Positions 19,109 to 30,024 of a stretch of DNA of 64,000 bases are shown in pieces. The notes under the pieces were generated by a model, which made no database searches, was not told where the DNA came from, and saw nothing but the letters and a program-made list of their open reading frames with translations. The number at the start of each line of letters is the position of its first letter. The first letter of the stretch is position 1. This stretch comes from Hyphomicrobiales bacterium (lineage in GTDB: Bacteria; Pseudomonadota; Alphaproteobacteria; Rhizobiales; Beijerinckiaceae): NCBI GenBank assembly GCA_027489535.1, contig JAIXZO010000019.1, positions 1 through 64,000 of the forward strand. Direction: 5' to 3'. Position numbers and translations under genes: made by a program.

Positions 19109-20863
19109 TCAACGCATCTCGTCGGGTGCGGAAACGCCCAGGATCGAAAGCCCGCAGGCGGCGACGTCCATGACGGTACGAACCATCGCCAAACGTGCCG
19201 AAGACAACTCTCGGTTGTTATCGATAACAAATCGTAAATGCGGCGTATCCTTGCCCTTGTTCCAAAGCGCGTGGAATTCGCTCGCCAGATCATAGAGCCA
19301 GAAGGCGACGCGATGCGGCTCATGCGCCGCGGCGGCCGCATCCACCGCACGCGGGAATTGCGCGATCAGTCGGAAGAGCTGCCGCTCCGCCGGATCGTCC
19401 AGCAAGTCGAAACGCGCACCGGACGAAATCTCCGCCTCGATCCCCGGAAAAGCCTGCTCGGCCTGCCGGAACACGGAGCGGCAGCGTGCATGCGCATATT
19501 GCACGTAGAAGACGGGATTTTCCTTGGTCTGCTCGATAACCTTCGCGAGGTCGAAATCGAGCGTCGCGTCGTTCTTGCGAAACAGCATCATGAAGCGGAC
19601 GGCGTCGCGTCCCACTTCGTCCACCACTTCACGAAGCGTCACGAAGTCCCCGGACCGCTTGGACATCTTCACCGGCTCGCCGGCGCGCAGCAGGCGCACG
19701 AGCTGGCACAGCTTCACGTCCAATTCGGCCTTGCCGCCGGTCACCGCGGCCACCGCCGCGGCCATGCGCTTGACGTAGCCGCCGTGGTCCGCGCCCCACA
19801 CGTCGATCAGCGTGGTGAAGCCGCGCTCGAATTTCGAGGCGTGATAGGCGATGTCGGAAGCGAAATAGGTATAGGAGCCGTCCGACTTCAAGAGCGGCCG
19901 GTCCACGTCGTCGCCGTAGGCCGTCGCACGGAACAGCGTCTGCTCGCGGTCTTCCCAATCTTCGATCGGCGCGCCCTTGGGTGGCGGCAGACGACCTTCA
20001 TAGACGATGTCGCGGGCGCGCAGTTCGTCGATGGTCCGGCGGATCACGTCCACGGGACCCTGCGAGAGGGAGCGTTCCGAGAAGAAGACGTCATGCGTGA
20101 TGGCGAGGCCCGCGAGATCGTCGCGGATCATGTCCATCATCATCGCGATGGCCTTGTCGCGCACGACGGGCAGCCATTCCGCCTCCGGGCGTTCCTTCAG
20201 CGCGGTGCCGTGCTCTGCCGCGAGCGCCGCGCCGACCGGCACGAGATAGTCGCCCGGATAGAGCCCCTCGGGGATCGCGCCGACGTCGTCGCCCAACGCC
20301 TCGCGATAGCGCAGGAAGGCGGAGCGCGCGAGCACGTCGACCTGCGCGCCGGCGTCGTTGATGTAATATTCCCGCGTCACGCCGTGCCCGGTGAATTCGA
20401 GCAGCGCGGCGAGCGCGTCGCCGAACACCGCGCCGCGGCCGTGGCCCACATGCATGGGCCCGGTGGGATTGGCCGAGACGTATTCCACGTTGACCTTGCG
20501 GCCCGCGCCCTTCGCCGACCGCCCGAAATCGCCGCGCGCGGCGGCCGCAGTGCGCATCACGTCGATGAAGACGGACGGCGAGACGCGGATATTGATGAAG
20601 CCCGGCCCCGCCACCTCGACGCCGACGACGTCCTCGGCTTCGCCCAGCACCGCGGCCAGCTTTTCGGCCAGCGCACGCGGATTCGTCTTCGCGTCCTTGG
20701 CCAGCACCATCGCGGCATTGGTCGCGAAATCGCCGTGCGAGGCGTCGCGCGGCGGCTCGACGACCACGCGGGAGACGTCGAGACCCTGCGGGATCACGCC
20801 TTCGAGGGACAACCGATCGAGCGCCGCGATGACGCGGGCCTGGAAGACGTCGAAAATATTCAT
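19109..20863 (-). CDS. argS: Arginyl-tRNA synthetase
   Basis: ArgRS (584 residues) charges tRNA-Arg. The N-terminal Add-1 domain precedes the class I core. The HIGH box is HVGH at 138-141 within [14 protein letters not shown], and the KMSKS loop is [10 protein letters not shown]. The C-terminal DALR anticodon-binding domain includes [26 protein letters not shown]. It is the upstream gene of the SPOR/nagZ/scp/tat run, separated from the SPOR gene by 111 bases. Confidence 0.97.
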   Translation of the reverse strand: MNIFDVFQARVIAALDRLSLEGVIPQGLDVSRVVVEPPRDASHGDFATNAAMVLAKDAKTNPRALAEKLAAVLGEAEDVVGVEVAGPGFINIRVSPSVFIDVMRTAAAARGDFGRSAKGAGRKVNVEYVSANPTGPMHVGHGRGAVFGDALAALLEFTGHGVTREYYINDAGAQVDVLARSAFLRYREALGDDVGAIPEGLYPGDYLVPVGAALAAEHGTALKERPEAEWLPVVRDKAIAMMMDMIRDDLAGLAITHDVFFSERSLSQGPVDVIRRTIDELRARDIVYEGRLPPPKGAPIEDWEDREQTLFRATAYGDDVDRPLLKSDGSYTYFASDIAYHASKFERGFTTLIDVWGADHGGYVKRMAAAVAAVTGGKAELDVKLCQLVRLLRAGEPVKMSKRSGDFVTLREVVDEVGRDAVRFMMLFRKNDATLDFDLAKVIEQTKENPVFYVQYAHARCRSVFRQAEQAFPGIEAEISSGARFDLLDDPAERQLFRLIAQFPRAVDAAAAAHEPHRVAFWLYDLASEFHALWNKGKDTPHLRFVIDNNRELSSARLAMVRTVMDVAACGLSILGVSAPDEMR

Positions 20864-20896
20864 GGGGCGGGCTGGTCCTCGGGAACGAGGCTGCGC

Positions 20897-22117
20897 CTAA
20901 CGCAAGAGCGGGGTCTCGTCAAACAAACGCCGGTGTTCCTCGAGCGCGAAGCGGTCGGTCATCCCGGCGATGTAATCCGCCGTGCGGCGACGGCGACGGG
21001 TTTCGTCCAATCCCGCCAAACCTTCCGACCATTCCGCCGGCAGCAGTTCCGGCGCGGCGCAAAGCGCTTCGAAAAGGTCGCGGACCACTTGATCCGCCTG
21101 CTTGCGCACCGCGACTACGCTGGCGTGCCGATACATGTTGGGAAACAGGAACGCCTTGATCGTGCGGTCCGCCTCCTCCATTGCCGGCGAAAAGGTCACG
21201 ACCGGCCGTCCGGCCGCCCTCACCTCGCCCGCGGACTGCATGCCTGCCAGTCGCGTCTCGCTCTCGCGGATGACGTCTTCGACGAAACGCGTGATGACGC
21301 GGCGGCCGAGTTCGTGAATGACGCGGACCTGTTCCAAGCCCGGCCATTTCGCCCCGATCTCGTCGAGCAGTTCCGCGAGAAACGGCACGGCTCGGAGATC
21401 GTCCAACGAGAACAGGCCCGCCCGCAGCCCGTCGTCGAGGTCATGCGCGTCATAGGCGATGTCGTCGGCGATGGCGGCGCATTGCGCTTCGGCCGAAGCA
21501 TGGCCCGCGAGATCCAGCGCGTTTTCGGCGTCATGTTCGATGATCGCGCCGGGCACGCCGCGTGCGGCGTAACGCGCCGTCGGCCGTCCCGCAGCGTCCA
21601 GCAACGGCCCGTTGTGCTTCACCAAGCCTTCGAGCGTCTCCCATGTCAGGTTCAGGCCGTCGAAATCGGCATAGCGGCGCTCGAGCCGGGTGACGATGCG
21701 CAGCGCCTGCGCATTGTGGTCGAACCCGCCCCAAGGCCGCATGCAGGCGTCGAGCGCGTCTTCGCCCGTATGGCCGAACGGCGTGTGCCCGAGGTCGTGC
21801 GACAGCGCGAGCGCCTCCGCGAGATCCTCGTCGAGCCCCAAGGCCCGGGCCAAGGCGCGGGCGATCTGCGAAACCTCGATCGTATGCGTCAGCCGCGTCC
21901 GGTAATGGTCGCCCTCGTGATGGACGAACACCTGCGTCTTGTGCTTGAGCCGCCGAAACGCGGTCGAATGGATGATGCGGTCGCGGTCGCGCTGAAATTC
22001 GCTGCGCGTGGGCGACGTCGCCTCCGGCACGAGCCGCCCCCGGCATTCCGCGGGATCGGACGCATAGGCCGCGCGACGGCGGTCGAAGCGGCGGTCGGTC
22101 GGCTCGTTCACCCGCAT
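20897..22117 (-). CDS. dgt: Deoxyguanosinetriphosphate triphosphohydrolase-like protein
   Basis: This is a 406-residue dNTPase of the HD superfamily. The first metal His (78, in [14 protein letters not shown]) and the HD pair His107-Asp108 ([17 protein letters not shown]) are plain. The later [13 protein letters not shown] motif supplies the last metal aspartate. Such enzymes remove dNTPs to triphosphate plus nucleoside. The ATG at 22117 gives the usual start MRVNEP; upstream frame is divergent-promoter sequence. It faces away from erpA, with 119 bases shared. Confidence 0.93.
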   Translation of the reverse strand: MRVNEPTDRRFDRRRAAYASDPAECRGRLVPEATSPTRSEFQRDRDRIIHSTAFRRLKHKTQVFVHHEGDHYRTRLTHTIEVSQIARALARALGLDEDLAEALALSHDLGHTPFGHTGEDALDACMRPWGGFDHNAQALRIVTRLERRYADFDGLNLTWETLEGLVKHNGPLLDAAGRPTARYAARGVPGAIIEHDAENALDLAGHASAEAQCAAIADDIAYDAHDLDDGLRAGLFSLDDLRAVPFLAELLDEIGAKWPGLEQVRVIHELGRRVITRFVEDVIRESETRLAGMQSAGEVRAAGRPVVTFSPAMEEADRTIKAFLFPNMYRHASVVAVRKQADQVVRDLFEALCAAPELLPAEWSEGLAGLDETRRRRRTADYIAGMTDRFALEEHRRLFDETPLLR

Positions 22118-22236
22118 CCCCGATGGTTGAAGTCCGGCGTTCCCGGACTTACGTTCGCGACAGCTCGATGTGTGCACCACGCACTCTACAAGCGAAAACG
22201 GAAGGGCGCATCGCCTTGAACGATGCGTAAAGACCC

Positions 22237-22596
22237 ATGACGAACGCGATGCAAGCCGACTCGACCACGCCCGCCGCGCTGACCATGACCGAACGCGCCG
22301 CGCGGCGCATCGTCAACGTGCTGAAAGCCGAGCCCGAAGGCTCCATGATCCGCCTCAGCGTCAACGGCGGCGGCTGCTCCGGCTTCCAATATGATTTCGG
22401 CTTCGACCGCGAACGCGCGCCCGACGATCTCGTGGTCGAATTGGACGGCGCGGTGATGCTCGTCGATTCCACCTCGATGGAGCTGCTCGCCGGCTCCACC
22501 GTCGATTTCGTCGACGATCTGATGGGGCAGGCTTTCAAAGTCGTGAATCCCAACGCCACCGCCTCCTGCGGCTGCGGAACGAGCTTTTCCATCTGA
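22237..22596 (+). CDS. erpA: Iron-sulfur cluster insertion protein ErpA
   Basis: This A-type Fe-S carrier is 119 residues long with three conserved cysteines: Cys47 in GGGCSGF, and Cys111 and Cys113 in the C-terminal [10 protein letters not shown]. It takes clusters from the SUF/ISC scaffold and delivers them to target enzymes. It is divergent from dgt and 51 bases upstream of a PfkB-kinase gene, with no terminator seen between. The final GTSFSI is typical of ErpA/IscA. ErpA is the more likely name than IscA, because no iscRSUA genes are present in the window. Confidence 0.92.
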   Translation: MTNAMQADSTTPAALTMTERAARRIVNVLKAEPEGSMIRLSVNGGGCSGFQYDFGFDRERAPDDLVVELDGAVMLVDSTSMELLAGSTVDFVDDLMGQAFKVVNPNATASCGCGTSFSI

Positions 22597-22647
22597 CGCG
22601 ACGCCCGTGCTAGCGTCCGGAACCGCATCTGTTCCGGACGCAATCCC

Positions 22648-23538
22648 GTGCAAGCCCTTTTCATCGGACAAACCTATATCGACGTCACCTTCCTCGCCGA
22701 CCGGATGCCGACCGGAGACGAGAAGACCGTGGCGCGCGACTACGCCGTGTCCTTCGGCGGCAATACGGTCACGGCGGCGTTCTGCTGCGCCAAGCTGGGC
22801 GTCGCGCCCGACCTGCTCACCTCCCTCGCCGACGATTGGCTCGGCCGCATGTTCCTCGACATGGCGGCCAAATACGCCATCCCGGTACATGGCCGGAAGG
22901 TGCGCGAAAGCTCGCTGTCCTTCGTCATTCCCAACGGCACGAAGCGTGCGATCATCCGCTGCCGCGACGACGACTACCTCCACCCCTTCCCCGTGCTCAA
23001 CACCGAGGGCTGCCGCGCGCTGCATCTCGACGGCCACCAGCCCGACGCGGCGCTGCATTATGCCCGGGCGATGCGCGCGGCGGGCGTGCTGACCTCGCTC
23101 GACGGCGGAACGGTGCGTGCCAACAGCATGGAATTGCTGGAATTCATCGACGTCGCGGTATGCGGCGAGGATTTCGGCCGGCAGCTCGGCATCACGGCCG
23201 AAGCCCTGCTCGATCTGCTGAAGTCCAAGGGCGTGCGCATCGGCGGCGTCACGCAGGGCGAGCGCGGCATGATCTGGTACGACGAGACCGGCACCGTGAC
23301 ACGCCAGCCTCCCCTCGCCGTCCCCGCCTCCGACATCGTCGATACCAGCGGCGCGGGCGACGTGTTCCACGGCGCCTATCTGGCCTCGAAACTGACGCGT
23401 CCGGACCTGCCTTGGGCCGCCCATTTCGATTTCGCCCGCGGCGCGTCCGCCTTCAAGATCCGCCGGCTCGGCAACGAAGCCGGCCTGCCGACCCGCGAAG
23501 ACGTAGCCGACATGCACGCACGTTTCGGCGCGCCGTAG
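22648..23538 (+). CDS. PfkB family sugar/nucleoside kinase
   Basis: This is a ribokinase-family kinase of 296 residues. The N-terminal glycine-rich signature is VSFGGNTVTAAFCCAKLG. The C-terminal signature is DTSGAGDVFHGAY (from 232), with catalytic Asp238. The substrate cannot be read from sequence; a sugar, sugar phosphate or nucleoside are all possible. The start is a GTG at 22648, which gives the expected QALFIGQTYIDV beginning; no other start fits the family N-terminus. It lies in line with erpA. Confidence 0.9.
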   Translation: MQALFIGQTYIDVTFLADRMPTGDEKTVARDYAVSFGGNTVTAAFCCAKLGVAPDLLTSLADDWLGRMFLDMAAKYAIPVHGRKVRESSLSFVIPNGTKRAIIRCRDDDYLHPFPVLNTEGCRALHLDGHQPDAALHYARAMRAAGVLTSLDGGTVRANSMELLEFIDVAVCGEDFGRQLGITAEALLDLLKSKGVRIGGVTQGERGMIWYDETGTVTRQPPLAVPASDIVDTSGAGDVFHGAYLASKLTRPDLPWAAHFDFARGASAFKIRRLGNEAGLPTREDVADMHARFGAP

Positions 23539-23630
23539 ACCTGAACGACCGGCCGGTTGCGTTTACACGGGCCGGCACAACCTTTAGCGTCGCGGCTCAA
23601 AATGCGTCTCTCCCGGAGCCCTACGTCCCG

Positions 23631-25361
23631 ATGACATTCGATCTCGATTCGACCCTCGTGCGCGCCGCGCGCGGGCTCTCGGTCGCCGCGCTGCTGTGGT
23701 CGGCCCCCGCGTCCGCGCAAAACGTCGCGATCGAGCAGCTCACGCTCGGCTCCGCCACGACCACCATCGTCATCAAGGGCCTCGCGATCGAGGGCTCGTC
23801 GATCTCGGCCGAGGCCGTGCGCGGGCTCAGTTCGGCCGGAGATCTGAAGACGGCCGCGGACATCATCGGCAAGCTGGATGCGAAATCCTTGAAGGCCGCC
23901 TCCGTAGAGACGACCGACCGCGTCGCCAAGGAGCGCAACACAACGGTTCTCGAAGGCGTCGAACTGCTCGACCTCAAAAACGGCCGCGCCGCCAAGGGCA
24001 GCGTCGCCAAGGGGCGCTTCGCCAACACAGACGACGGCGAGACCACCGCCACCGGCGCGTTCGGGCGCATGACGCTGCGCGACGCCGACATCGCCTTCGG
24101 TCTGGCGCTTCAGGCCCCCGGCCCCGCCACCGCGCGCGACCTGCGCAACATCTATGCGGGCGTCGAGGTCGGCGCGCTGGAGATCGACCTGCGCGAAGGC
24201 GGCAGCATGACGATCGACCGCGTCGTCATTCAGGACGTCAAAGCCCGCCAGATGCCCCGCGGCTTGGCCGCGACGACGGAGGATTTCGGCGCGGCCGAGA
24301 ACTTCGAATCGCTCGATCCCAAGCGCCGCGCCGCCTTGGTGCGCGATCTGGACCTGTTCTTCGAGTCGTTCTCGGTCGGGTCGGTCGAAGCCGCCGGCCT
24401 GCGCTTCCGCAACGGCGGCGACGACGCCGTGGTGGGCCGCATCCTCTATACCGGGGCCGCCGCCGGCAAAGGCGCCGCCCTCGCGATCGAGAACGTCACG
24501 CAGGCCGACGGCGAGCAGAAGAGCCGCTTCGGCTCGATCCGCTTTTCCGACTGGTCGCTGACCCCGCTGCTGAAGGGCCTCGTCGCGGCCTATGGCGACC
24601 CCGCCAAGGTGGTGGAGCCGAGCTTGGCGAGCCTGCTGCCGGCCTTCGGCGGCATGCAGATCAAGGACGTCTCGGTCAGCGGCGTGGGCGGCGCGACGAC
24701 CGCCCCGGTGTCCTTGGCGGGCTTCGAACTGCGCATCGACAATCGCGACGGCGGCATTCCCAAGGGCCTGCGCATCGCCGTGGACGGCCTCGCCGCCACC
24801 GTCGACCCGACCGATCCGGATATGGCGCCCTTGCGCGACATGGGAATCAAGGAACTCGACGTGTCGAGCGGCATGGAATTGCTGCTGGCGGGCGAAGATC
24901 TCCAGATCAAGGAAATCTCCCTGCGCAGCGCCGCGCTCGGCAATCTCACTTTGTCGGGCGTGATCGGGAACGCGGGTGCCATCTTCGCCGCGTCTTCGGG
25001 CGAATCCGCGCTGATGTCCGCCTTCGGCCTGTCGCTCAAGCGTCTGGACGTTCTGGTGGAAGATCGCGGCTTGGCGCAGCGCCTCGCCGAGCAGCAGGCC
25101 AAGGCCTCGGGCAAGACGCCCGATCAGGTCCGCAGGGAAACCGCAGGCATGGCGGCCGTTCTGCTGCCCGCCACCCTCGGCTCCTCGCCCGGCGCGAAGG
25201 CGGTGACCGCCGCAGTGCTGAAATTCGTCGCGAAGCCCGGCCGGCTCTCGGTCTCGGCCAAGGCCAAGAACCCCGCCGGCATCGGCGCGGCCGATGCGGC
25301 CGTCATAGCGCAGCCGACCGAGATCTTCACCCTCGTCGACGTCGAAGCGAAAGCCGAGTGA
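23631..25361 (+). CDS. Predicted exported protein, unknown function
   Basis: This 576-residue protein is not recognised. A Sec-type signal peptide is evident (LSVAALLWSAPASAQ), with probable cleavage after ASA. The rest is soluble with alternating short strands, for example GNLTLSGVIGNAG, and repeated SxxGxxxF patterns, suggesting a repetitive beta-rich fold. There are no cysteines and no catalytic motif. The ATG at 23631 gives an unusually acidic N-terminal region (MTFDLDSTLV); a GTG at 23658 would give a cleaner basic one (RAARG). GGAG lies 12 bases before the ATG. It follows the kinase gene by 92 bases. Periplasmic location is inferred; a lipid-transport or envelope-scaffold role is only a guess. 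Confidence 0.8.
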   Translation: MTFDLDSTLVRAARGLSVAALLWSAPASAQNVAIEQLTLGSATTTIVIKGLAIEGSSISAEAVRGLSSAGDLKTAADIIGKLDAKSLKAASVETTDRVAKERNTTVLEGVELLDLKNGRAAKGSVAKGRFANTDDGETTATGAFGRMTLRDADIAFGLALQAPGPATARDLRNIYAGVEVGALEIDLREGGSMTIDRVVIQDVKARQMPRGLAATTEDFGAAENFESLDPKRRAALVRDLDLFFESFSVGSVEAAGLRFRNGGDDAVVGRILYTGAAAGKGAALAIENVTQADGEQKSRFGSIRFSDWSLTPLLKGLVAAYGDPAKVVEPSLASLLPAFGGMQIKDVSVSGVGGATTAPVSLAGFELRIDNRDGGIPKGLRIAVDGLAATVDPTDPDMAPLRDMGIKELDVSSGMELLLAGEDLQIKEISLRSAALGNLTLSGVIGNAGAIFAASSGESALMSAFGLSLKRLDVLVEDRGLAQRLAEQQAKASGKTPDQVRRETAGMAAVLLPATLGSSPGAKAVTAAVLKFVAKPGRLSVSAKAKNPAGIGAADAAVIAQPTEIFTLVDVEAKAE

Positions 25362-25374
25362 CGTCCGCAGAGGC

Positions 25375-27654
25375 TCAGACGGCGGCCTGAGCCTCGACGA
25401 CCGCCAGCGCGGTCATGTTGACGACGCCGCGCGCCGTCACCGACGGCGTCAGCACATGCGCCGGCCGCGCGGGCCCGATCAGGATCGGCCCCACGGGCAG
25501 CGCATCCGCCAACGTCTTGATGAGCTGGAAGGCGATGTTGGCCGCATCCAGATTCGGCATCACCAGCATGTTCGCCTCCCCCTTCAGCGTGGAGGACGGC
25601 ATCTTGCGGTCGCGCACGATCTGCGAGAGCGCCGTATCGCCCTGCATTTCGCCGTCCACCTCCAGATGGGCCGCGCGCTCGCGGATGATGTCGGTCGCCT
25701 GACGCATCTTGCGGGCCGAAGGCGTATCCGTCGCGCCGAAATCGGAATGCGACAGCAGCGCGATCTTCGGCGTGATGCCGAAACGCTCGACATGCTGCGC
25801 GCACAGCACCGCCGCATCGGCGATTTCCTCCGCCGAAGGGTCGGCCTGCACATGCGTGTCGGTCACGAAATAATGGCCCTTCGACGTGATCATCAGCGAC
25901 ATCGCCGAAAGCCGGCGCACGCCCGGGGCCAATCCGATGATGTCGGAGATGTATCGCAGCTTCGAGGAAAACCGGCCCTCCAATCCCGCGATCATCGCAT
26001 CCGCATCGCCGCGCACCACCGCCACCGCGGCGATCACCGTGGTGTTGGTACGCACCAGCGTGCGCGCGGCGTCCGGGTTCATCCCCTTGCGCCCCGCCCG
26101 TTCGATCAGCGTAGCGACATAGTCGCGGTAGCGCGGATCGTCTTCGGGGTTGATCACTTCGACGTCGCGCCCCGGCCGGATCGAGAGACCGTAGCGCTCA
26201 CACCGGCCCGCGATGACGGCCGGGCGGCCCACGAGGATCGGCACGGCGAGCCCCTCTTCCAGCACCACCTGCGCAGCGCGCAACACGCGCTCGTCCTCTC
26301 CGTCGGCATAGATCACGCGCTTGGGGGCGGTCTTGGCCTGCGCGAAGATCGGCTTCATCACGAAGCCGGAGCGGAACACGAAGCGGTTCAACTCCTCACG
26401 ATAGGCGTCGAAATCCGCGATGGGGCGTGCGGCGACCCCCGAATCCATCGCCGCCTTCGCCACCGCCGGCGCGATGCGCAGGATCAGGCGCGGGTCGAAT
26501 GGGCTCGGGATCAGCGATTCCGCCCCGAAGGTCTGCACCTCGCCGCCATAGGCGCGCGCCACGACGTCGGACGGCGCTTCGCGGGCCAGTTGCGCGATGG
26601 CCGCCACCGCCGCGAGCTTCATTTCCTCGTTGATGGTCGAGGCCGCCACGTCGAGCGCGCCGCGGAAGATGTAGGGGAAGCACAGGACGTTGTTGACCTG
26701 ATTGGGGAAGTCCGACCGCCCGGTGCAGATCATCGCGTCCGGCCGGGCCGCGCGCGCCACGTCGGGCAGAATTTCGGGGTTCGGGTTTGCCAGCGCCATG
26801 ATCAGCGGTCGGTCCGCCATGGTCTTCAGCATTTCCGGCTTCAGCACGCCCGCCGCCGACAGGCCGAGGAACACGTCCGCCCCGACGATCACCTCCGCCA
26901 GCGTCCGCTTGTCGGTCTTCTGCGCGAAGACGGACTTCCAGCGGTCCATCAGCTTTTCGCGGCCCTCATAGACCACGCCCTCGATGTCCGTGATCCAGAC
27001 GTTCTCGCGCTTCACGCCGAGATGAACCAGCAGATTGAGGCAGGCCAGTGCCGCCGCGCCCGCGCCCGACGCCACCACCTTCACGCCGTCGAGCGGTTTT
27101 CCTGCCAATTCCAGCGCGTTCATCACCGCGGCCGAAACGATGATGGCCGTGCCGTGCTGATCGTCGTGGAACACGGGGATCGACATGCGCTCCTTCAGCC
27201 GCGCTTCGATCTCGAAGCATTCGGGAGCCTTGATGTCCTCGAGATTGATGCCGCCGAAGGTGGGCTCGAGCGCCGCGACGACGTCGACGAACTGTTCGAC
27301 CCGCTTCTCGTCGACCTCGATGTCGAACACGTCGATGCCCGCGAATTTCTTGAACAGGACGGCCTTGCCCTCCATCACCGGCTTGGAGGCGAGCGGCCCG
27401 ATGTCACCGAGGCCGAGCACCGCCGTGCCGTTGGTGATGACGGCGACGAGGTTCTGGCGCGCGGTCAGTTCCGCCGCCTGCGCGGGATCGGCCGCAATGG
27501 CCTCGCAAGGCGCCGCGACGCCCGGCGTATAGGCCAGCGCCAGGTCGCGCTGGTTGCCGAGCGGCTTGGTCGGCTGGATTTCGAGTTTCCCGGGCTTCGG
27601 CAGGCGGTGATAGACGAGCGCGCCCGAGCGCAGATCATCCGACATCGTAGCCAT
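25375..27654 (-). CDS. maeB: NADP-dependent malic enzyme, PTA-fused type
   Basis: MaeB decarboxylates malate to pyruvate, making NADPH. The protein has 759 residues: malic enzyme domains in the first 430 ([16 protein letters not shown]; cofactor site [27 protein letters not shown]), then a phosphotransacetylase-like domain that has no PTA activity in characterised homologues but affects regulation. The ATG at 27654 has GGAGG eight bases upstream; the frame continues upstream without support. It converges on the exported-protein gene, 13 bases apart. The family A and B repeats lie in its 5' region. Confidence 0.95.
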   Translation of the reverse strand: MATMSDDLRSGALVYHRLPKPGKLEIQPTKPLGNQRDLALAYTPGVAAPCEAIAADPAQAAELTARQNLVAVITNGTAVLGLGDIGPLASKPVMEGKAVLFKKFAGIDVFDIEVDEKRVEQFVDVVAALEPTFGGINLEDIKAPECFEIEARLKERMSIPVFHDDQHGTAIIVSAAVMNALELAGKPLDGVKVVASGAGAAALACLNLLVHLGVKRENVWITDIEGVVYEGREKLMDRWKSVFAQKTDKRTLAEVIVGADVFLGLSAAGVLKPEMLKTMADRPLIMALANPNPEILPDVARAARPDAMICTGRSDFPNQVNNVLCFPYIFRGALDVAASTINEEMKLAAVAAIAQLAREAPSDVVARAYGGEVQTFGAESLIPSPFDPRLILRIAPAVAKAAMDSGVAARPIADFDAYREELNRFVFRSGFVMKPIFAQAKTAPKRVIYADGEDERVLRAAQVVLEEGLAVPILVGRPAVIAGRCERYGLSIRPGRDVEVINPEDDPRYRDYVATLIERAGRKGMNPDAARTLVRTNTTVIAAVAVVRGDADAMIAGLEGRFSSKLRYISDIIGLAPGVRRLSAMSLMITSKGHYFVTDTHVQADPSAEEIADAAVLCAQHVERFGITPKIALLSHSDFGATDTPSARKMRQATDIIRERAAHLEVDGEMQGDTALSQIVRDRKMPSSTLKGEANMLVMPNLDAANIAFQLIKTLADALPVGPILIGPARPAHVLTPSVTARGVVNMTALAVVEAQAAV

Positions 27655-27774
27655 GGCATTCCCCTCCGAAACCCGCCGAATCCGGCGACTTTCCCTGATT
27701 ACACCGTTCAGCCGACCGGAGGCAGGGGGAAACGACGGGGGGAGAGCGGACCTCGGAAAGGCCCGTGAAGCCCG

Positions 27775-27907
27775 ATGGTTCGAGACGCACGGCTGCGCCG
27801 CGCTCCTCACCATGAGGGGTATGTTTCAGACGGCGGATCACATTAGACGGCGGATCACACCCCCAAAACCTCATGGTGAGGAGGCGCAAAGCGCCGTCTC
27901 GAACCAC
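27775..27907. repeat. Family A intergenic repeat, inverted pair (A2)
   Basis: The left half (27775-27818) runs from ATGGTTCGAGACG to CACCATGAGGGG. The right half (27868-27907) runs from ACCTCATGGTGAGGAGG to CTCGAACCAC. The orientation of the halves is opposite to that in A1. They flank about 50 unique bases containing a 17-base-period tandem duplication. Confidence 0.85.
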
Positions 27908-27971
27908 GAGGTTTCCCGCAGGTGAGGCGCGATGGCTTGAGACGCAATGACGGACCGTCGTCCGCGACGCG

Positions 27972-28062
27972 TGTCATCCCGGCCGAAGAGCCGGTACCCA
28001 GCCTTGTTCCACGCCGGCCGAAAGTCCGGGTCCCGGGTCGGCTAACGCCGCCCGGGATGACA
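27972..28062. repeat. Family B intergenic repeat (B1)
   Basis: The ends are inverted: TGTCATCCCGG at the left and CCGGGATGACA at the right. Inside are the conserved pieces ACCCAGCCTTGTTCCACG and GGGTCCCGGGTCGG. Full or partial copies recur at 40186-40223, 41988-42071, 47717-47820, 54146-54236 and 60251-60340. Confidence 0.85.
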
Positions 28063-28079
28063 CCGCGGATCGAAGCAAC

Positions 28080-29855
28080 TCAGCCCTGCTCGGGCAAGTT
28101 CAACCGCAGATGCAGGTCGCGCAGCTGTTTCGGGGTCACGTCGGAAGGGGCGCTCATCAGCAGGTCGAGCGCCTGCTGGTTCATCGGGAACAGAGCGACT
28201 TCACGCAGGTTCTGCGCGCCGACGAGCAGCATGATGATGCGGTCCACGCCCGCCGCCATGCCGCCGTGGGGCGGTGCGCCGTATTGGAAGGCGCGGTACA
28301 TGCCGCCGAAGCGTTCGACCACCGTGTCCTCGCCGTAGCCGGCGATTTCGAACGCCTTCACCATCGCCTCGGGGCGGTGGTTGCGGATGCCGCCGGAGGC
28401 GATTTCGAAGCCGTTGCAGGCGATGTCGTATTGGAACGCCTTGATGGTGAGCGGGTCCTGCCCGTTCAGCGCGTCGAGGCCGCCCTGCGGCATGGAGAAC
28501 GGGTTGTGCGAGAAGTCGACCTTCTTCTCGTCCTCGTTCCATTCGAACATCGGGAAATCGACGATCCACGCCAGTTCGTAGCGGTTCTCGTCCACGAGGT
28601 TCAATTCGGTGCCGACGCGCGTGCGCGCCGAGCCCGCGAACTTCACGAATTTCTCCGGATCGCCCGCGACGAAGAAGGCCGCGTCGCCCTCGGCCAGGCC
28701 GAGCTGCGTGCGGATCGCCTCGACGCGTTCGGGGCCGATATTGTTGGCGATGGGGCCTGCGCCCGCGCCTTCGCGCCAGAAAATATAGCCCAGTCCCGGC
28801 TGGCCCTCGCCCTGCGCCCACGAATTCATGCGGTCGCAGAAGGCGCGGCTGCCGCCCTTGGGGGCGGGCACGGCCCAGACGCGATTCTTCTCGTCTTCAA
28901 GCATGCGCGCGAAGACCTTGAAGTTCGAGCCGCGGAAATGCTCGGAAACGTCCTGCATTTCGATGGGATTGCGCAGGTCCGGCTTGTCGGAGCCGTATTT
29001 GCGCATGGCGTCCGCATAGGGGATGCGCGGCCAGGGGCTCGGCGTGACGTGCTTGCCGTCGCCGAATTCGCGGAACACGCCGCCGACGACCGGCTCGACG
29101 GCCGCGAAGACGTCGTCCTGCGTCACGAAGCTCATTTCCAGGTCGAGCTGGTAGAACTCGCCGGGCAGACGGTCGGCGCGCGGATCTTCGTCGCGGAAGC
29201 ACGGCGCGATCTGGAAGTAGCGGTCGAAGCCCGCCATCATCAACAGCTGCTTGTATTGCTGCGGAGCCTGCGGCAGCGCGTAGAACTTGCCGGGATGCAG
29301 GCGCGACGGCACGAGGAAGTCGCGCGCGCCTTCCGGCGAAGACGCCGTGAGAATCGGCGTCTGGAATTCGTTGAAGCCCTGCCCCTTCATCGCGCCGCGC
29401 AGGTAATCGATGATCGCCACGCGCTTCATGATGTTGTTGTGCAGCGTCTCGCGGCGCAGATCGAGGAAGCGGTATTTGAGGCGCGTTTCCTCGGGGAACG
29501 GCTGATCGCCGAATACCTGCACCGGCAGTTCGGCCGAAGCGCCGAGCACTTCGATCTCGGTCACGAACATTTCGACCGTGCCGGTCGCCAAGTCCTTGTT
29601 GTCGGTTCCGTCGGGACGACGGCGCACCTTGCCGTCGACGCGCACCACCCATTCGGAGCGCAGCTTTTCCGCATCCCGGAAGGCCGGGGAATCCGGGTCC
29701 ACCACGCATTGCGTTATGCCGTAATGGTCGCGCAGGTCGATGAAGAGCACGCCGCCATGGTCGCGGATGCGGTGGCACCAACCGGAAAGGCGCGCCTCTG
29801 CGCCGATGTCGCTTTCGCGGAGCGCGCCGCAGGTATGGGTACGATAGCGGTGCAT
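28080..29855 (-). CDS. aspS: Aspartyl-tRNA synthetase
   Basis: AspRS (591 residues) has an N-terminal OB-fold anticodon domain ([18 protein letters not shown]), the class II catalytic core with motif 2 ([16 protein letters not shown]), a GAD insertion, and motif 3 ([18 protein letters not shown]). In organisms with GatCAB it may be non-discriminating. That is not decidable here. The ATG at 29855 is the family start. It diverges from rnd. Confidence 0.96.
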   Translation of the reverse strand: MHRYRTHTCGALRESDIGAEARLSGWCHRIRDHGGVLFIDLRDHYGITQCVVDPDSPAFRDAEKLRSEWVVRVDGKVRRRPDGTDNKDLATGTVEMFVTEIEVLGASAELPVQVFGDQPFPEETRLKYRFLDLRRETLHNNIMKRVAIIDYLRGAMKGQGFNEFQTPILTASSPEGARDFLVPSRLHPGKFYALPQAPQQYKQLLMMAGFDRYFQIAPCFRDEDPRADRLPGEFYQLDLEMSFVTQDDVFAAVEPVVGGVFREFGDGKHVTPSPWPRIPYADAMRKYGSDKPDLRNPIEMQDVSEHFRGSNFKVFARMLEDEKNRVWAVPAPKGGSRAFCDRMNSWAQGEGQPGLGYIFWREGAGAGPIANNIGPERVEAIRTQLGLAEGDAAFFVAGDPEKFVKFAGSARTRVGTELNLVDENRYELAWIVDFPMFEWNEDEKKVDFSHNPFSMPQGGLDALNGQDPLTIKAFQYDIACNGFEIASGGIRNHRPEAMVKAFEIAGYGEDTVVERFGGMYRAFQYGAPPHGGMAAGVDRIIMLLVGAQNLREVALFPMNQQALDLLMSAPSDVTPKQLRDLHLRLNLPEQG

Positions 29856-30024
29856 CACGGTCCGTCCCGGATTGGCGGGGCTGAAAAGCCGACCCCGACG
29901 TGAGGAAAAGTCGGGCGGAAAACGCATGCGCCGGCGGGCTTTGTCAAGGTTGCGGCCGAGCGCGCGCGATCACGCGGCCTCGAGGATTGGCCATCGGGCG
30001 CGACTCCGATATTGAAATGTCCTC

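Larger units (their letters stand above)
27655..28079. other. Intergenic region maeB to aspS
   Basis: This 425-base gap holds the maeB promoter region, then the family A pair at 27775-27907 and a family B element at 27972-28062. A 15-base direct repeat (AGACGGCGGATCACA, 27828-27842 and 27845-27859) lies between the two A halves. There is no convincing gene; open frames here are built from repeat sequence. Confidence 0.7.

Noticed and set aside
22237-22596. Naming the A-type carrier IscA
   Set aside because: No isc genes are near and the protein stands alone beside dgt, as ErpA does in many proteobacteria; the two cannot be separated by sequence alone with certainty.
25375-27654. Treating the C-terminal part of MaeB as a separate phosphotransacetylase gene
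   Set aside because: The frame is continuous and the order malic-PTA is the normal fused form in proteobacteria.
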